A DNA stretch of 64,000 bases from Fasciola hepatica (GCA_948099385.1 CANUEZ040000168.1:6301001-6365000); one strand, 5' to 3'. Counted from the first letter of the stretch, positions 47,858 to 59,100 are shown. A program made the numbers and translations. Notes: generated by a model from the letters alone, not told the origin.

Positions 47858-50487
47858 GCGAAGGGTCTAGACTTTTGAATAGTGGCAACACCAGCGGTCT
47901 GTGACAGATGGGATTGAGTAAAAATTCTTAATTTCTCTGCCTTTCGAAATCGCGAAGCTAGTCCCAGAGAGTCATTGTCTATTATTGTCTCCTCTTTGTA
48001 TCGATTCCCGTTTATCCTCAGCTGGGAGCATTCCGCACCGCGTTTCTCCACTTTTTCTCTCTTTCCAGACGTTCACCCGTGCCTTTCGTTCTCTCGATGA
48101 CCCTGAACACTCTGGAGACCACACCGGTCAATACTCTGGCCCATGCATTTACCTGACCGTCGGCTATTCGTACGCTACCCGACCGATGATCCCTTGGTTA
48201 CGTCCCACGATCCCCTGGCGCCTGGTCGCCTGATCGAGGGTTACCGGACACCCACGGCCGTTGGGCCCAATCAAGAAAACTCACATCAATCCCAGCGGTG
48301 CGGGGGGTGTTCAGATCCGCCGTTTTGGCAGGAGCACATCGGGCGTGCAGGCCGTCTGCAGCCATGTGCGGGCGCTTCTAGGCTGGCGGATAGCACCTCC
48401 AGCCACCAGAAGTGGATTTTGGGTTGAGTGTCTAGCTCACGGCATGCTTCACCCAATAGCAGCAGTTGCGGATTGAAAACCAACTTCCCAAGCTTGGTTT
48501 TGCTGCCACCCATCGCCTCCTTCAACGTTCCTGAATAAGGTTTACCATACACCCTGTCAAGTTTCAAACCGATATATGCACATATACTCGCTCAGCTCAG
48601 AAATGCACCCTACTATTTGCGACCACTGACATTTATATTCATCGACTTATCTCTTATCCGTCTAAACTGATCTCATGTTTAGCCTCATGCTATTAAGCCC
48701 AGTTACCGGGTTCCACACCTCGAAACGTGAAGCGGTTTCACTGTTCAGATCTTTATTATGAACATCACGATTCCTGATATACTCTTGAAGAGACCACTCA
48801 TCCACTTGATAATTTGTATGTCGCCAATACGTTTGCCTAAACAAAACCATTATTTAAATGTTCGTTTCTCACCTGCCAGAAGCTTCACAAGACACGAAAT
48901 GGTCCTCCTTCCAGCGCTTCATTTTTGTGACAGCAGCTCTATGTTCAGTGTATCCTTTTGTTGCATCTCCTCTCATCCAGCCATCTGCATTTCACGACAG
49001 TTGCTTTGACAATGAAGTATCCACACACCAGGAAATTAATAGGTCGACTGCCCCCTCAGCTTTTCAAGTCAGACTTCGACATATCCAGCTACGCAATTAC
49101 ATGCACTTCCTGAGAGCTGTTAACGTGTACTACTTTTATGCAACCGTATCAGTCCACTTTATGTCCACCTCCGGCATCCACTTTGTTACAAACTTTAGAT
49201 GCTCCCAAGCTTTTCGCAACGAACCCAGACAAATCCACGATTGTATCACATTTCACTCATCTATGAACCACTGCCGCTGTTCCACCAAGATATCATGGTC
49301 GGCCACCTGCACCACAATCCATAGGGTGCTTTTCCAGCGTCTTTAGCTGAAAATTAACTACCTATGATTTGGGCCGTCGTTAATTTGTTCGCCTCCCCCT
49401 CCCACAGGTCTCAGGTTGGATTTTCCTCAACGTACCCAGACACACAGTTATCTGCGCCTTTTGGAGGGTCCAGTGATGTACTACTTCCAGTTGATTCCGT
49501 CAGATATCAAACACATACATATCACTATTATGCTCACTTCGTTGTAAATTTGTATTCCTCATCTGTCAGTCTTGGAGTAACCCCTGATAAACCAATAGTT
49601 GAACACCAGTTTCATCCACCTATTACCCATTGCCATTTTTTCACCAGCCCTCCACGATTGGGCGTCTACGCCAAAGACCACTGCCAATGAAATTTCTCTA
49701 GACTTTTGCTGGGAATGGAATACACAAATGCCAAGCTACTTACCTTCCGGTTGTTTCCCAAATGCCCCATGTCAGACTCCTATCAGCATGTCCCGTTAGG
49801 TGATCGTCTACATGTTTTGGCATTAGTATTTATGCACCACTCCCAACCAGCCTCATAAGAGCATCGTATGTCAACTCCAGTGTCCACCCTATTGTCAACT
49901 TGTGTTCACAGATTAGCCTAAAACGAACCCTTTAGTTGACTCGAGTCTCAGCCACCCGTCAACTTTCGCCACCCTACTCCACCAAACATTCCGGGCCCGG
50001 GCATGTACACACACCTCTTTATAAGGGCATCCTCCACAATCTCTTGATAAGCAGTAAGTATTAGTTCAGTGGAAAACGGACCCTGTTTCATTTACACAAT
50101 TCCCCGCCTCAGAGGACACCACAAATCCTTCGGTATTATATTTCTGCTATTTTCCGGGTAATTAGGGCTATTTTGTTCAAGTGCCCGTCCGTCATCACCA
50201 AAAATTCCTCAATTTTTCGTTGGTGCTTTTTCGAGGGTTTTCTTTGTCAGTTTACTCACTCCTGCGACTTTACGTCGATGCTATCCAAAATGCTGCTTGT
50301 TTTTACTTCATCCCCGCCCTACTTCATCAAGTATCTCGACCGCGGAGCCCATCTCACTCACAACTGGGCGGCGCGATCACCTGACATTCAAACTCAAATT
50401 TGCCGGGCATTCGTTCATGTGACTGTTAAAACCCATGCACAGTCGTGCTGCATTTTCCCGAATGAATATTTAAGGGACAATTTTGCG
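47858..50487 (+). other. 3'UTR of LINE-E (2.6 kb)
   Basis: Pyrimidine-rich on +. The segment 48,290-48,480 matches the LINE-A and LINE-B 3'UTRs. Open frames in it (for example 48,858-49,346) have no family resemblance and are put down to composition. Confidence 0.55.
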
Positions 50488-50551
50488 ACCTCACTTGCAC
50501 AAGCACGCTTCGAGTGTCCCCGATATGAACCATTATTATTATTATTGGTAT
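50488..50551 (+). repeat. LINE 3'-terminal motif and (ATT)n tail, LINE-E copy
   Basis: CACTTGCACAAGCACGC, TTCGAGTGTCCCCGATATGAA, then CCATTATTATTATTATTGG. Followed at once by target sequence. Confidence 0.75.
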
Positions 50552-50554
50552 TGT

Positions 50555-52284
50555 GAAGATGACGCAGAAAATGCTCTGCGGTGCTCACTCAAATTTACTG
50601 AGAAAGGTATTCGTTTGCGAGATAAACAGGCAGGCAAGAATATTAGTAAAGCGGCCACGCTGCTGCAGAATGCTGCCTACGGCCTCCAATTTGGAGACTG
50701 AAGGGGAATTTTACGAACAAAAGCGAGACAGCTACCCCTAAAACAAGTGAGATAGCTTCCTGGATGGGTAACGAGTATCATTCAAGGAAGAAAAATCACA
50801 GCCTGTGGGAGAATGATATTCAAGAGACGGGATAACTTATCCACGGGGAACAAAATAATGCAAGAAAGAGAGGTGAAATCCTTTGGCCGGGCATAGGCCT
50901 GTTCACGTTGACAAATTGAAAAATATGTTATTTTGCAGAGTTTCCCGGTGTATCCACGAGGAACTGAAAATCGTGGTTGGCGTAAGGTCTCCCCGACGAT
51001 TCATTGATCGGTTCATGGAATAATTAACTCCACACTTCCTCGAAAGCGCCTTGGAACCTCAAGACAATGCGCAGCCGAAGTTTGTGCGGAACCCGTTTCA
51101 AAACAATGCTGCTCAGCAAATTCTGCGGTACCGTTTGTGGGTAAAGTCGTAAGTACATGACAATCAAACCCCTGACAATGAGCCTTGGTCACTATACAGT
51201 CAAAAGATAATCAAAATCAGTACAAAAATCTGTATAAAGAGAACGGCTGACCAAAAAGACTAAATAGAAAGTAACTTTAACGTGGTCCAAACAAATAGAA
51301 TAAATTATCTACGCCCAATCAGGCCCAACAAACAATTTCCTGAGCATTAAGCCGATAAAATCCAAGTGAACGACCTGAACGCCAAAGGCCGGTCGACTTG
51401 AACGGAAAGTTAAACAGGTAAGCAACAAAACAAACAGCCTTGAGTCACTGTGACTCTTTACCATACTGAACGTCTACAAATACATCTCATCAGGAAAACA
51501 AGATCAGGAAAGAAAACATTAAATGTCCAGTTCGTAGAAAGGATGACGAACACAAAACAGTAGAAGTTAGAAGAAGATGCGAAACAAAGTCCAAAACCCG
51601 TAAAGGTGATACGTATAGGCAACGAATGAGGAATTTCAATCATTCAGGATGTTGCACCCGGCAGACCTACGTTTGCATCGATTCAGACCAGCAAATGAGT
51701 GTCAGGCATTACGACGACATATTCCCTACATTTAAGCTGTGGTAACGGTTCTGGTCACGACGATCTCAACCCAGGCGAAGCGTTAACATTTCACATGAAT
51801 CCCGATAAAGGAACAAGATCGGTACGCAGTTTCTTCGGTACCAAACTAAAAATTAAAATAGTATAAATATAAGAAGCCTCGGGTGTGTGGCCAAATGAGC
51901 TTTAGAACAAAAACCAAATGTTCAACGTCCAGTGTCCGATGTAATGACCGGTAGTGGAAAATCCCCCCCAAAATACTCTGCAGTTCCTTGTTTCCCTATT
52001 ATCACTCAATCATTTACACTATTGACTTGTTTATTGCACTGCATGTCCTTATGGACCAACGTTTATTTGTTCGCGTCCAGCGCGCTGCTCCACCATATCC
52101 TTGTTCTGGACCTGCGTGACGCCCGTGTTTCTCCCTCGTACGCCGCGATTCGGTTTTCATTTTTGAGTCCTTGTGATCTCATAATTGAGCTTTGTATTTG
52201 TTTGATGTCATTGTTCATTCAATAATCTAGTAGCGTAGAATTTCACGGACAATCGCCTTTTGATTTCGGGATCCATCACGAATT
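50555..52284. repeat. right arm of the inverted duplication, outer piece (1,730 bp)
   Basis: Mirror of 30,590-32,319 at sum 82,874. It begins with copy 2 of the 403-bp direct repeat (50,555-50,957), continues through R3 (to 51,935) and ends inside the 5' LTR of the BEL element. Confidence 0.9.
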
Positions 52285-52314
52285 CGGCTACGCATTGCTG
52301 AAAGATGTCTCACA
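51940..52314 (+). repeat. BEL/Pao 5' LTR
   Basis: Starts TGTAATGACCGGTAGTGG and ends near CTCACA; related end to end to 58,161-58,540. The first 345 bp are also part of the inverted arm. A primer-binding site after the LTR is not clear. Confidence 0.7.
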
Positions 52315-52353
52315 ATACTCAGTTGATCAACTTGGAACAAGAAAATACTCAAT

Positions 52354-53437
52354 ATGCCGAGAAAAGGATCAAAGTCATTGGAATCTGGACAGGACCTAAT
52401 ATGGCAATTCACTGGGGAGGTTTTTGGTACTTTTGATTCTTTTTCTAACGCCAGGACACCTAGTCCTGTCAGTGCTAGCTCATGTACTACTCAGGTTAAT
52501 ATGGACTGCAAGAATGTCGATCTATTAAGGCTAAGGATATCAGACCTAGAACAACTGCTGTTATCGCCCAGACAACAGGCCCAGGAAGCAGACCAGAGGT
52601 GTAGACAGAAAGAGCGTGAGCATAAGACCAACCACTACTACCTTTCCGAAAGGTCAGTACAAATTAAAATGGGAGTATAAAACACCAAGGCTACAAACGA
52701 TCGATCTTCAAAGAGTAGAACTGACAGATTTGACGGCCGACCTGAACAATAATGCAAATTCATCAGGCAGTTCGAAACTTTCGTCGCAATCAAGATAATC
52801 GACCCCGGGCAAAGGCTGCTCCACCCGACTCATTACTGTCGAGGCCAGGCTAGACCCGGAACCAGGCGACACCCAAGCAACGAAAATTTTGAGGGACTTG
52901 TTCCGCCAGCCATTCAGAGCAGCTCATAATCTAGTAAAGGGCGAGATGGAGGAGGACAGAAGGACCAAGGGCGACGTCTACACAATGGTCGACGTAGTGA
53001 TCAGAATGCAGAACTGTTCAACAGCCCTCGACCATTTAGGTTACAGGGCTGACCAAGATGCAGTGCACACTTTGGAAGGCATAGTCCGTCACCTCTCTCA
53101 CGAACTACAAGGTCGGCGCGCGGAAGAGGCGGAACGTATAAGCCGAGACGACCGTGAGGCTAACTTCGAGGACTTGACTGAATACTTGGACAGGCGAACC
53201 AAGATAGCCGACAGTAGATTTGGTCGACTCATCCGGGACAGTAACCGAGGAAACAAGTCTAGCACTAACCAGGCCCAAACCACTGCTCGAGAACAGCCGA
53301 AATATCAGCCTTGGGCCAATGCACACGCCATTTTACGCGATGCCATAGCGCAACCAAGTTGCAGGTCCTGTGACGCTGGTTATGGGCTATTAAAATGCCC
53401 CAAGTTCATCAACGCCACAATAGACGATCGATGGTGA
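52354..53437 (+). pseudogene. BEL gag (coiled coil and DUF1759-like part)
   Basis: The N-terminal frame (52,354-52,680) ends in a heptad-like stretch, DLLRLRISDLEQLLLSPRQQ, predicted coiled coil. In another frame, about 52,720-52,880, RFDGRPEQ, then FIRQFETFVAIKIIDPGQRL and HYCRGQAR match the DUF1759 (BEL gag) core. The third frame (52,889-53,437) begins LRDLFRQPFRAAHNLVKGEM and carries a long charged helix and the first zinc element CRSCDAGYGLLKCPKF. Two frameshifts and the stop at 53,437 break it. Gag forms the particle core. Confidence 0.65.
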
Positions 53438-54168
53438 GTGGTGAGGATGGCTGGAGCGTGCTTTATGCGCCTCAGCACCACTCACCGGGCGGCAGCTTGT
53501 AGAGCAAGAAACAGATGTGGTCACGAGAACTGCACATGCAGACACCATCGATTTTTACACCAGGCGAGAGTAACCTTACCCGAGGCGAGTACCAAGCCCA
53601 GTGTTATCTGTTCAACGTCGCGGTCTGCCAGTAAACCGGTACGTTTAGGAGTAGTTGCCGTGCGAATGGTGACCCCAACTGGGCCGGTCAAAGCGTTGGC
53701 TCTCGTTGACAGCGGATCGGACACTACCCTAGTGGAAGAGCGGTTTGCCGACAAACACCGGCTAGCTAAAGGTGCGACGTCGTTCGCAGTGAGCACGGTG
53801 GGTGGAACACAAGTACTGACTGCCGGCCGGTTGAGGCTGCAACTCATCTCTCTAGACACTAACGAGCAATTTGAACCAACGGATGCATTCACGTTAGCTG
53901 ATCTCCCCATGCCAGCACCAAGGTCGGTCAACGCAATCTTGACTAGGTGGCCCCACCTGCAGGATGTGACCGTTGTAGACTGAGAAGACGACGAAGTGGA
54001 TCTCCTTGTCGGCTGCGACGTGCCAGAGGCACATTGGGTGCTTGACCAGAGGGTGGGCGACTGCCAGGCATCTTATGCCGTACGCACGGCTCTGGGATGG
54101 ATGTTATACGGCCCAGTAGGGGTACGTGGTTCCGTGAATTACTTATCCGCCGAAACGGACCGCATATA
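53438..54168 (+). pseudogene. BEL zinc knuckle and aspartic protease
   Basis: Continues in the frame of gag after the stop at 53,437. HRAAACRARNRCGHENCTCR and HHRFLH make the second zinc element. The protease core has ALALVDSGSDTTLVEE (catalytic DSG) and FAVSTVGGTQVLTAGRL. After the stop at 53,983 the end reads DLLVGCDVPEAHWVLDQRVG and ALGWMLYGPVG, the usual BEL link to RT. Processes the polyprotein in intact elements. Confidence 0.7.
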
Positions 54169-54185
54169 GTATCACCTGCAGCGGC

Positions 54186-55089
54186 TATATGAAGAGGCGT
54201 TTCATGACATCAGAGACGAAAAACCATCGTTGTATCAAGAGGATCACTTCGCTTCACAAACGGTGCGAAAAGGCGCAAGAGGCCTTAAAAAACAGCTCGA
54301 AGTTCCCCTCCCATGGCGCACGTCTGCCGACCCGTGGACTGGCAACAGAAATAATGTTCTCCAACGATTACTACGACCAAAAGAGCCCTTCATTGGAGAC
54401 CAGAATCTGTGGGAACGATACACAGAATTGATGAGGCAAAACGAGGCTCTTGGCTACGTTGAAAGGGTGTCTGCTACCACAGAGGGCCAAAGGGGATCTG
54501 CTATCTACCTCACCATCCGGCCATCAACCCCAAGAAACCCAAAGATCTGCGGGTGGTTTTCGACTGTGCAGCCAAGTTCCAGGGCAAGTCGCTAGATGAT
54601 CGCCTACCACAAGGGCCTGACTGGACCACCCCATTGATTGAAGTTTTGTGCCGTTTCAGAGTGGGTAGAGTGGCCTTGTCCGCCGATATCAGGGAAATGT
54701 TTCACCAGGTAAAAATACCGGTAGGAGAACGAGATGCGTTGCTTTTCCTGTTGTGGGAAGATAATGACCGGGGAAGTGCAGTGGTAAACTATAGGATGAC
54801 CGTCCACCTCTCCGGAGCCATATCATCATCTTTTTTTGCAAACTTCGCCCTTCGAGGATCTGCGATCAAACATGAGGATTTGGTCCATCGGTCGGCGCTA
54901 GGTGGTGTCAGCAGAAATTTCTACGTCGATGATTATCTTTGGTCATTCGATGATGTGGAATCATCCCTAGCGCAGTTCGGAGGCCTAACAAGATTGCTAG
55001 AAGAGGGCGGCTTCCAGCTAACAAAGTGGATGTCGAAAGCTTCAGAAGTGCTTGAAATCCTTCCGTATCACGAGACAGCAAAGGGGTAA
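54186..55089 (+). pseudogene. BEL reverse transcriptase
   Basis: The upstream frame (54,230-54,595) reads KQLEVPLPWR and LGYVERVSATTEG. After a frameshift at about 54,530, 54,553-55,089 has RVVFDCAAKFQGKSLDDRLP, RVALSADIREMFHQVKIPVG (block A), ISSSFFANFALRGSAIKH and NFYVDDYLWSFDD (block C, YVDD intact), then LTKWMSKASEVL. Length and order match BEL RT. A stop at 55,089 and a frameshift follow. Confidence 0.75.
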
Positions 55090-55094
55090 GAGAT

Positions 55095-55900
55095 TTGGAC
55101 GGCTTTCCACTCCCTACCGAACGCACTTTAGGAATACAATGGAATGCGGAAGCGGACGACTTCGTTTTCGAGCTAGAAGTTCCCGAGCTGCCAATAACCC
55201 GTCGTGGCATACTATCCGCTGTGTCTAGTTTGTTCGACCCGCTCGGTCTTGTCTCACCATGGCTGCCATCCGGAAAGATCTTGCTGCAGCGGCTGTGCCG
55301 TAAGAAAGCTGATTGGCACCAGTCACTGGACCGAGAAGACCGGCTGGACTAGGACTCACTTCTGAACACCTTGAAGAAATTAGGGGACATAAGGATTCCA
55401 CGATGTTCGACTCCTGGCTATACGACGCGGACTGGGGAACTGCATGCCTTTTCCGATGCATCCGAAGTCGGTTATGGAGCTGTGGTGTACGGAAGTTGGT
55501 GCACAGGGGATGGACAATATACTACGAGGATCCTGTTCGCCAAAGCCCGCGTTGCCCCACTGAAGTCGGTCTCGATCTCACGCCTTGAACTCAGCGCAGC
55601 CATGTTAGCAGTCAGGGCGGTACAAGCGGTGAAGAGATGTTTCAACTTCTACATTTAGTCGGCTAGCTTTTGGACGGACTCAACTATTGTACTTTACCAT
55701 AGCAACAACGTCCGGAGCCGGTTTAGTGCTTTCGTCGCTAACCGGCTCACGATTATCCGCGATGAATCAGCCATAAACCAGTGGAGTCATGTCAGGTCTG
55801 GCGATAATCCAGCCGATCTGTGCTCCCGGGGTGCGACCAACTTCAGGCAACTGGACACGTGGACGGGAAGACCAAACTTCCTGCACTTGCCCTAAACAGG
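55095..55900 (+). pseudogene. BEL A17-type linker and RNase H
   Basis: 55,095-55,352 reads RTLGIQWNAEADDFVFELEV and RRGILSAVSSLFDPLGLVSP, the Pao-specific region after RT. After a stop at 55,352 the same frame has ELHAFSDASEVGYGAVVYGS (RNase H first Asp), VSISRLELSAAMLAVRAV (Glu block) and, past a stop at 55,658, SASFWTDSTIVLYH (second Asp block) and GDNPADLCSRGA. Degrades the RNA strand in intact elements. Confidence 0.7.
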
Positions 55901-57030
55901 ACTGGCCCGTGTACGAATTAAAACCCCCTACGGAAGTATAACCGGAGAGATCAAAGGTGAAGTGATAGCGGCCAACGTCGTCGAAGCGACATCCATCCTA
56001 TTGCGATTGGTCAGGTTCTCTCCCTGGATAAAGACACTTTGTGCGTTAGTTTGGTTAGCCAGGTTCAAGAGAAATTTACTAGTCATGAAAGGGCTACGCC
56101 CCTCAGGCCGGACACGAGTCGGCCAGATAAGTCCCGATGAGATACAAGCTGCAGAAGAAGATATTTTCAGAAAGATACAAAGAGAGGCTTTCGCCCGAGA
56201 ACTCGAGAAGGTGGAATAAGTGGGACCAATCAACAAGGAAATGTCATCTCCAGGAGGCTAGTTAAAACATTCAAACCCCAAACTCGTTGATGGACTGCTG
56301 CGGATGGATGGCAGGCCGACCAAATCCCACCTGAGCTTCGACACAAAGTATTCTTTACCGCTACCGGCTGGACAACCTGCTGTAGGGCTGATGATCCAAC
56401 ACGTCCACGCCATGGGGGGACATGCCGGGGAAAGTCACGTGACGAGCCTCCTCCAAAAGCGCCTTTGGTTGCTGATAGGACGAGAGACTGTTAAACGCGT
56501 AATCCGACGTTGTGTGCAATGTAGGAGGCGCAATGCCACGGCGGGCAAACAACACATGGCCCCGCTAACAGAATGCAGGGTGACCGCGGGCTGGTGGCCG
56601 TTCAGCGACACTGGGTTGGACTATTTCGGGCCCTTGTGGATCAAGTGCGGGAAGAGATTAAAAAAGTGATATGGATGTATCATGACGTGCATGAAGTCAC
56701 GCGCGGTACACCCAGAAGTCGCACATTCGATGACGACCGATTCTTTCCTGCGGGCCTTGAAGAGATTTATCAACCGAAGGGGCGTGCCGGCCGATATATA
56801 CTGAGATAATGGGTCGAACTTTGTGGACGCTCACCGGGAACTGCAGCTTTGGCACAAGAATATAAAGAGGGACGAACTGCAGGATCGAACCGTGGCCTAC
56901 GGCATACGATGGCATTTCAACCCCCCACAGGCCAGCCACCGCGGTGGCGTATGTTACCGTATGACCGGTCCGCCAGACGGATATTGCTGTCGATCATGGA
57001 GCAACAGCCGCCCGACAACGAAACATTGAG
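55901..57030 (+). pseudogene. BEL integrase
   Basis: A helical N-terminal stretch (55,962-56,219, ending RKIQREAFARELEKVE) is followed after stops by HVHAMGGHAGESHVTSLLQK, then RRCVQCRRRNA (zinc H-H-C-C), DTGLDYFGPLW (first catalytic Asp), SRAVHPEV and DNGSNFVDA (second Asp). In 56,823-57,029 and the overlapping frame, GIRWHFNPPQASHRGGV gives the third region. Stops at 56,219, about 56,262, 56,669 and 56,807 interrupt it. Confidence 0.7.
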
Positions 57031-57487
57031 CACCGTCATGACTGAGGTCGAGAGAGTTCTGAACAACCGCCCCCTGGTTCTAGTAATGAACGGCGACCCC
57101 ACCCACCTGGCGCTCACCCCGAACGACTTATTGACGTTAAGGTCAAACGAGGGTTTCCAAGGGCCGGTAAACCTTCGTGGGAGCTACCTCCATGGATGGA
57201 AGCAGGCAGATTATCTTGGGAAGGCTTTCTGGAGGCGCTGGCTGCGGGAGTACCTACCGGCTCTGCAGGCTTACCAGAAGTGGCTGATCGAAACAAGACC
57301 ATTCAAAGTTGGGGATGTGGTGATGATCGCAGACGAACACGCACATTTCAGCACCTGGTCCTTGGGAGTGGTTATAGAAACCACCGAAAGCTCTTACGGA
57401 ATGATACGAACTGTGGAGCTGAAGACAGCCAACGGAGTACTAATTCGCGACATACGCAGTATTAGCCTACTCGAGAGTGAAGGTTGA
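56849..57487 (+). pseudogene. BEL integrase C-terminal domain (DUF5641-like)
   Basis: The 212-codon frame, joined to integrase by a frameshift near 56,960, reads TVMTEVERVLNNRPLV, ALTPNDLLTLRSN, KAFWRRWLREYLPALQ, FKVGDVVMIADEH and ISLLESEG. This is the standard last domain of BEL pol, and TGA at 57,487 is the natural end of pol. Confidence 0.7.
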
Positions 57488-57546
57488 GAAGCTGATACCG
57501 CTGAGGCTCAGTAGACTACTCCGCATTCGTCTTCGAGGTGGGTAAA

Positions 57547-57920
57547 GAAACCCTCATATATGGGAGCATTCACGACATACTGACGTATCGAACCATCGTA
57601 CACCCCGACGCACACACACATGCATTATACTCGTTTATACCACATGATCTCCGTCAAACACGTTACAGTGCTAACAGCCTTTTGCTGACTTTACAGAAGG
57701 TTCTTCCGATATGTGGTGGTGCATGCGATTCCATTGTACATCCAGACACATACACACATACCCGATGCACACTATACCCCGTAACCCCTATCAAACATAT
57801 GACAGTGTTTGCCGTTTGTTTTTGTTGACGTTACTGAATGTCCTTTGCATATGTGGGAGTAGCGGCGATTACATCATACACACACTCACGCAAGCACATA
57901 CAGCCAGTGCATGACGGCCT
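57547..57920. repeat. degenerate ~140-bp tandem repeat in the BEL 3' region
   Basis: Three units start near 57,551, 57,705 and 57,843. Each shows ATAT(A/G)TGG, then a CATACAC/CACACACA-type run and, in the first two, CAAACA.GT.ACAGTG and TTGCTGAC-like blocks. The third unit is partial. It lies between the pol stop and the 3' LTR. Confidence 0.55.
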
Positions 57921-58160
57921 TTCCAAGGACGACATCCACGTTTACCCTTCACGCCCGCCATCGGTCAGTTCTTCTCGTGGAAGATGTACGATAGCCTCTC
58001 GTCCATGTGGCCAGCGGATTAAGTGCGACCATGAGTAGAGCTTTGACGACAAGCATTAGACACGCGCTCTGACAGCAGAACCTAGGTAGGTAGGAAGAAC
58101 TAGTACCTTTATACCAAATCTTTGACTCTGCTAAGGATTCGGGAAGAATTTGGTGGGCGG

Positions 58161-58540
58161 TGCAACGACCGGTCGTGGAAAATCCCCCTAAAACCTTTGC
58201 AGTTCCATGTTTCTCTTAACATCACTCACTTGCCTACACGGTTGACATGTCTTTAGGCACTGTTTGCTTTTTTTTGGACCGATTGTTGTTTGTTCGCGCT
58301 CAGAGCGATACTTTGTCATATCCTTGTTCTGGACCCGCGTGACGCACGTGCTCCTTGCTCGCAAGCTGCAATTCGGTTCCTCGTTTTGTTGAGTCCTTGT
58401 GATCTCATTATTGAGGTTTGTATCTTTTTTGTGTCCTTGTTCATTCAATAATCCAGTATCGTAGAATATCACAGATATTCGCCTTTTTATTTCGGGATCC
58501 GTCACTGATTCGGCTGCGCATTGCTCAAAAGTGTGTTACA
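58161..58540 (+). repeat. BEL/Pao 3' LTR
   Basis: Starts TGCAACGACCGGTCGTGG and ends GTGTTACA. Preceded by the purine-rich GGGAAGAATTTGGTGGGCGG, a good polypurine-tract candidate for plus-strand priming. Confidence 0.7.
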
Positions 58541-58740
58541 GTCGAACCAAGCTCGTCAGAAGTGGTTCAGGGACAAATGCAAATATCTCGGATAAACAAA
58601 CGAACATGCAGGTGCTACATACAGAGGTGCTTGTCCGAATGATGTCAATTATTGCCAAGTCCATGAAGAGTGTGGACAATGAGGAGGAATTTTAAATAAA
58701 GGTCCTTCACAACCAGCTTTCGTCCTACGGGATTGCACAG

Positions 58741-59100
58741 TTGGACTGGAGCTCGGAGCTTCGAAGCCAAAATTGTGATGACTTAGTCTTCGTCGGAGCT
58801 GGTCACTCTGGTTTGGCCGAACTTAAAGACACACCAAACCTGAAAGCTAAACTAATGAGCAGTTTAGGGGCGCACGAACATCGTTCATGTCCGCCATCAA
58901 TTAGCCGCTTAGAGGATTGCATTGAACCCATGCAGCCCTCACAAAACGGCAGCGCGATGACCGAAGCATGGGTCTTTGTCCACTCCAACATTCGGGGGTT
59001 GCACAATAATCTCCCGGATCTCTGTATTCTGGATGCCTAGTGCAAAACTCCGGTAATGAGCGTCACCGGGACCTGGGGTTACGAAGGTACCTGATACGAA
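58741..59100 (+). pseudogene. endonuclease-like start of another LINE
   Basis: The 99-codon frame ends EAWVFVHSNIRGLHNNLPDL, a stop, then (59,055 on) VMSVTGTWGYEGT. That resembles H.NI.GL..... D.L.LTETWG, the start of a LINE endonuclease; the catalytic Glu codon is changed to Gly. Upstream residues are not recognised. Weak evidence from one motif. Confidence 0.3.

Larger units (their letters stand above)
43033..50551 (+). mobile_element. LINE-E: CR1/Jockey-type LINE, near full length
   Basis: Possible 5'UTR (43.03-43.96 kb), Pro/Ser-rich ORF1 (43,965-45,125), endonuclease (45,126-45,860), RT (46,052-47,443), thumb (to 47,857), 2.7-kb 3'UTR, and the terminal motif with (ATT)n tail (50,488-50,551). 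It is the best preserved LINE here, yet ORF1 has in-frame stops and EN and thumb have frameshifts. Its 3' tail directly abuts copy 2 of the 403-bp repeat. The 5' boundary is inferred from the end of copy 1. Confidence 0.75.
51940..58540 (+). mobile_element. BEL/Pao LTR retrotransposon, all domains present but decayed
   Basis: 5' LTR (51,940-52,314), gag (52,354-53,437 and on), zinc knuckle plus protease (to about 54,165), RT (54.2-55.1 kb), A17-type linker (55.1-55.35), RNase H (55.35-55.9), integrase (56.2-57.0), C-terminal domain (to 57,487), tandem repeats, and 3' LTR (58,161-58,540). LTRs differ by roughly 20 percent by eye, and at least ten stops or frameshifts hit the coding part, so the insertion is old. 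No envelope-like frame is seen. A target-site duplication is not evident (TCCGA before, GTCGA after). Confidence 0.85.

Noticed and set aside
48858..49346. 162-codon frame in the LINE-E 3'UTR
   Set aside because: Composition-driven; no similarity to the other 3'UTR frames or to a family.
57551..57920. Envelope-like third gene of the BEL element
   Set aside because: The frames here derive from the tandem repeat with CACACA runs; no signal peptide or membrane segment pattern.
58541..58545. Target-site duplication of the BEL element
   Set aside because: The 5 bp before the 5' LTR (TCCGA) and after the 3' LTR (GTCGA) do not match well enough to claim one.
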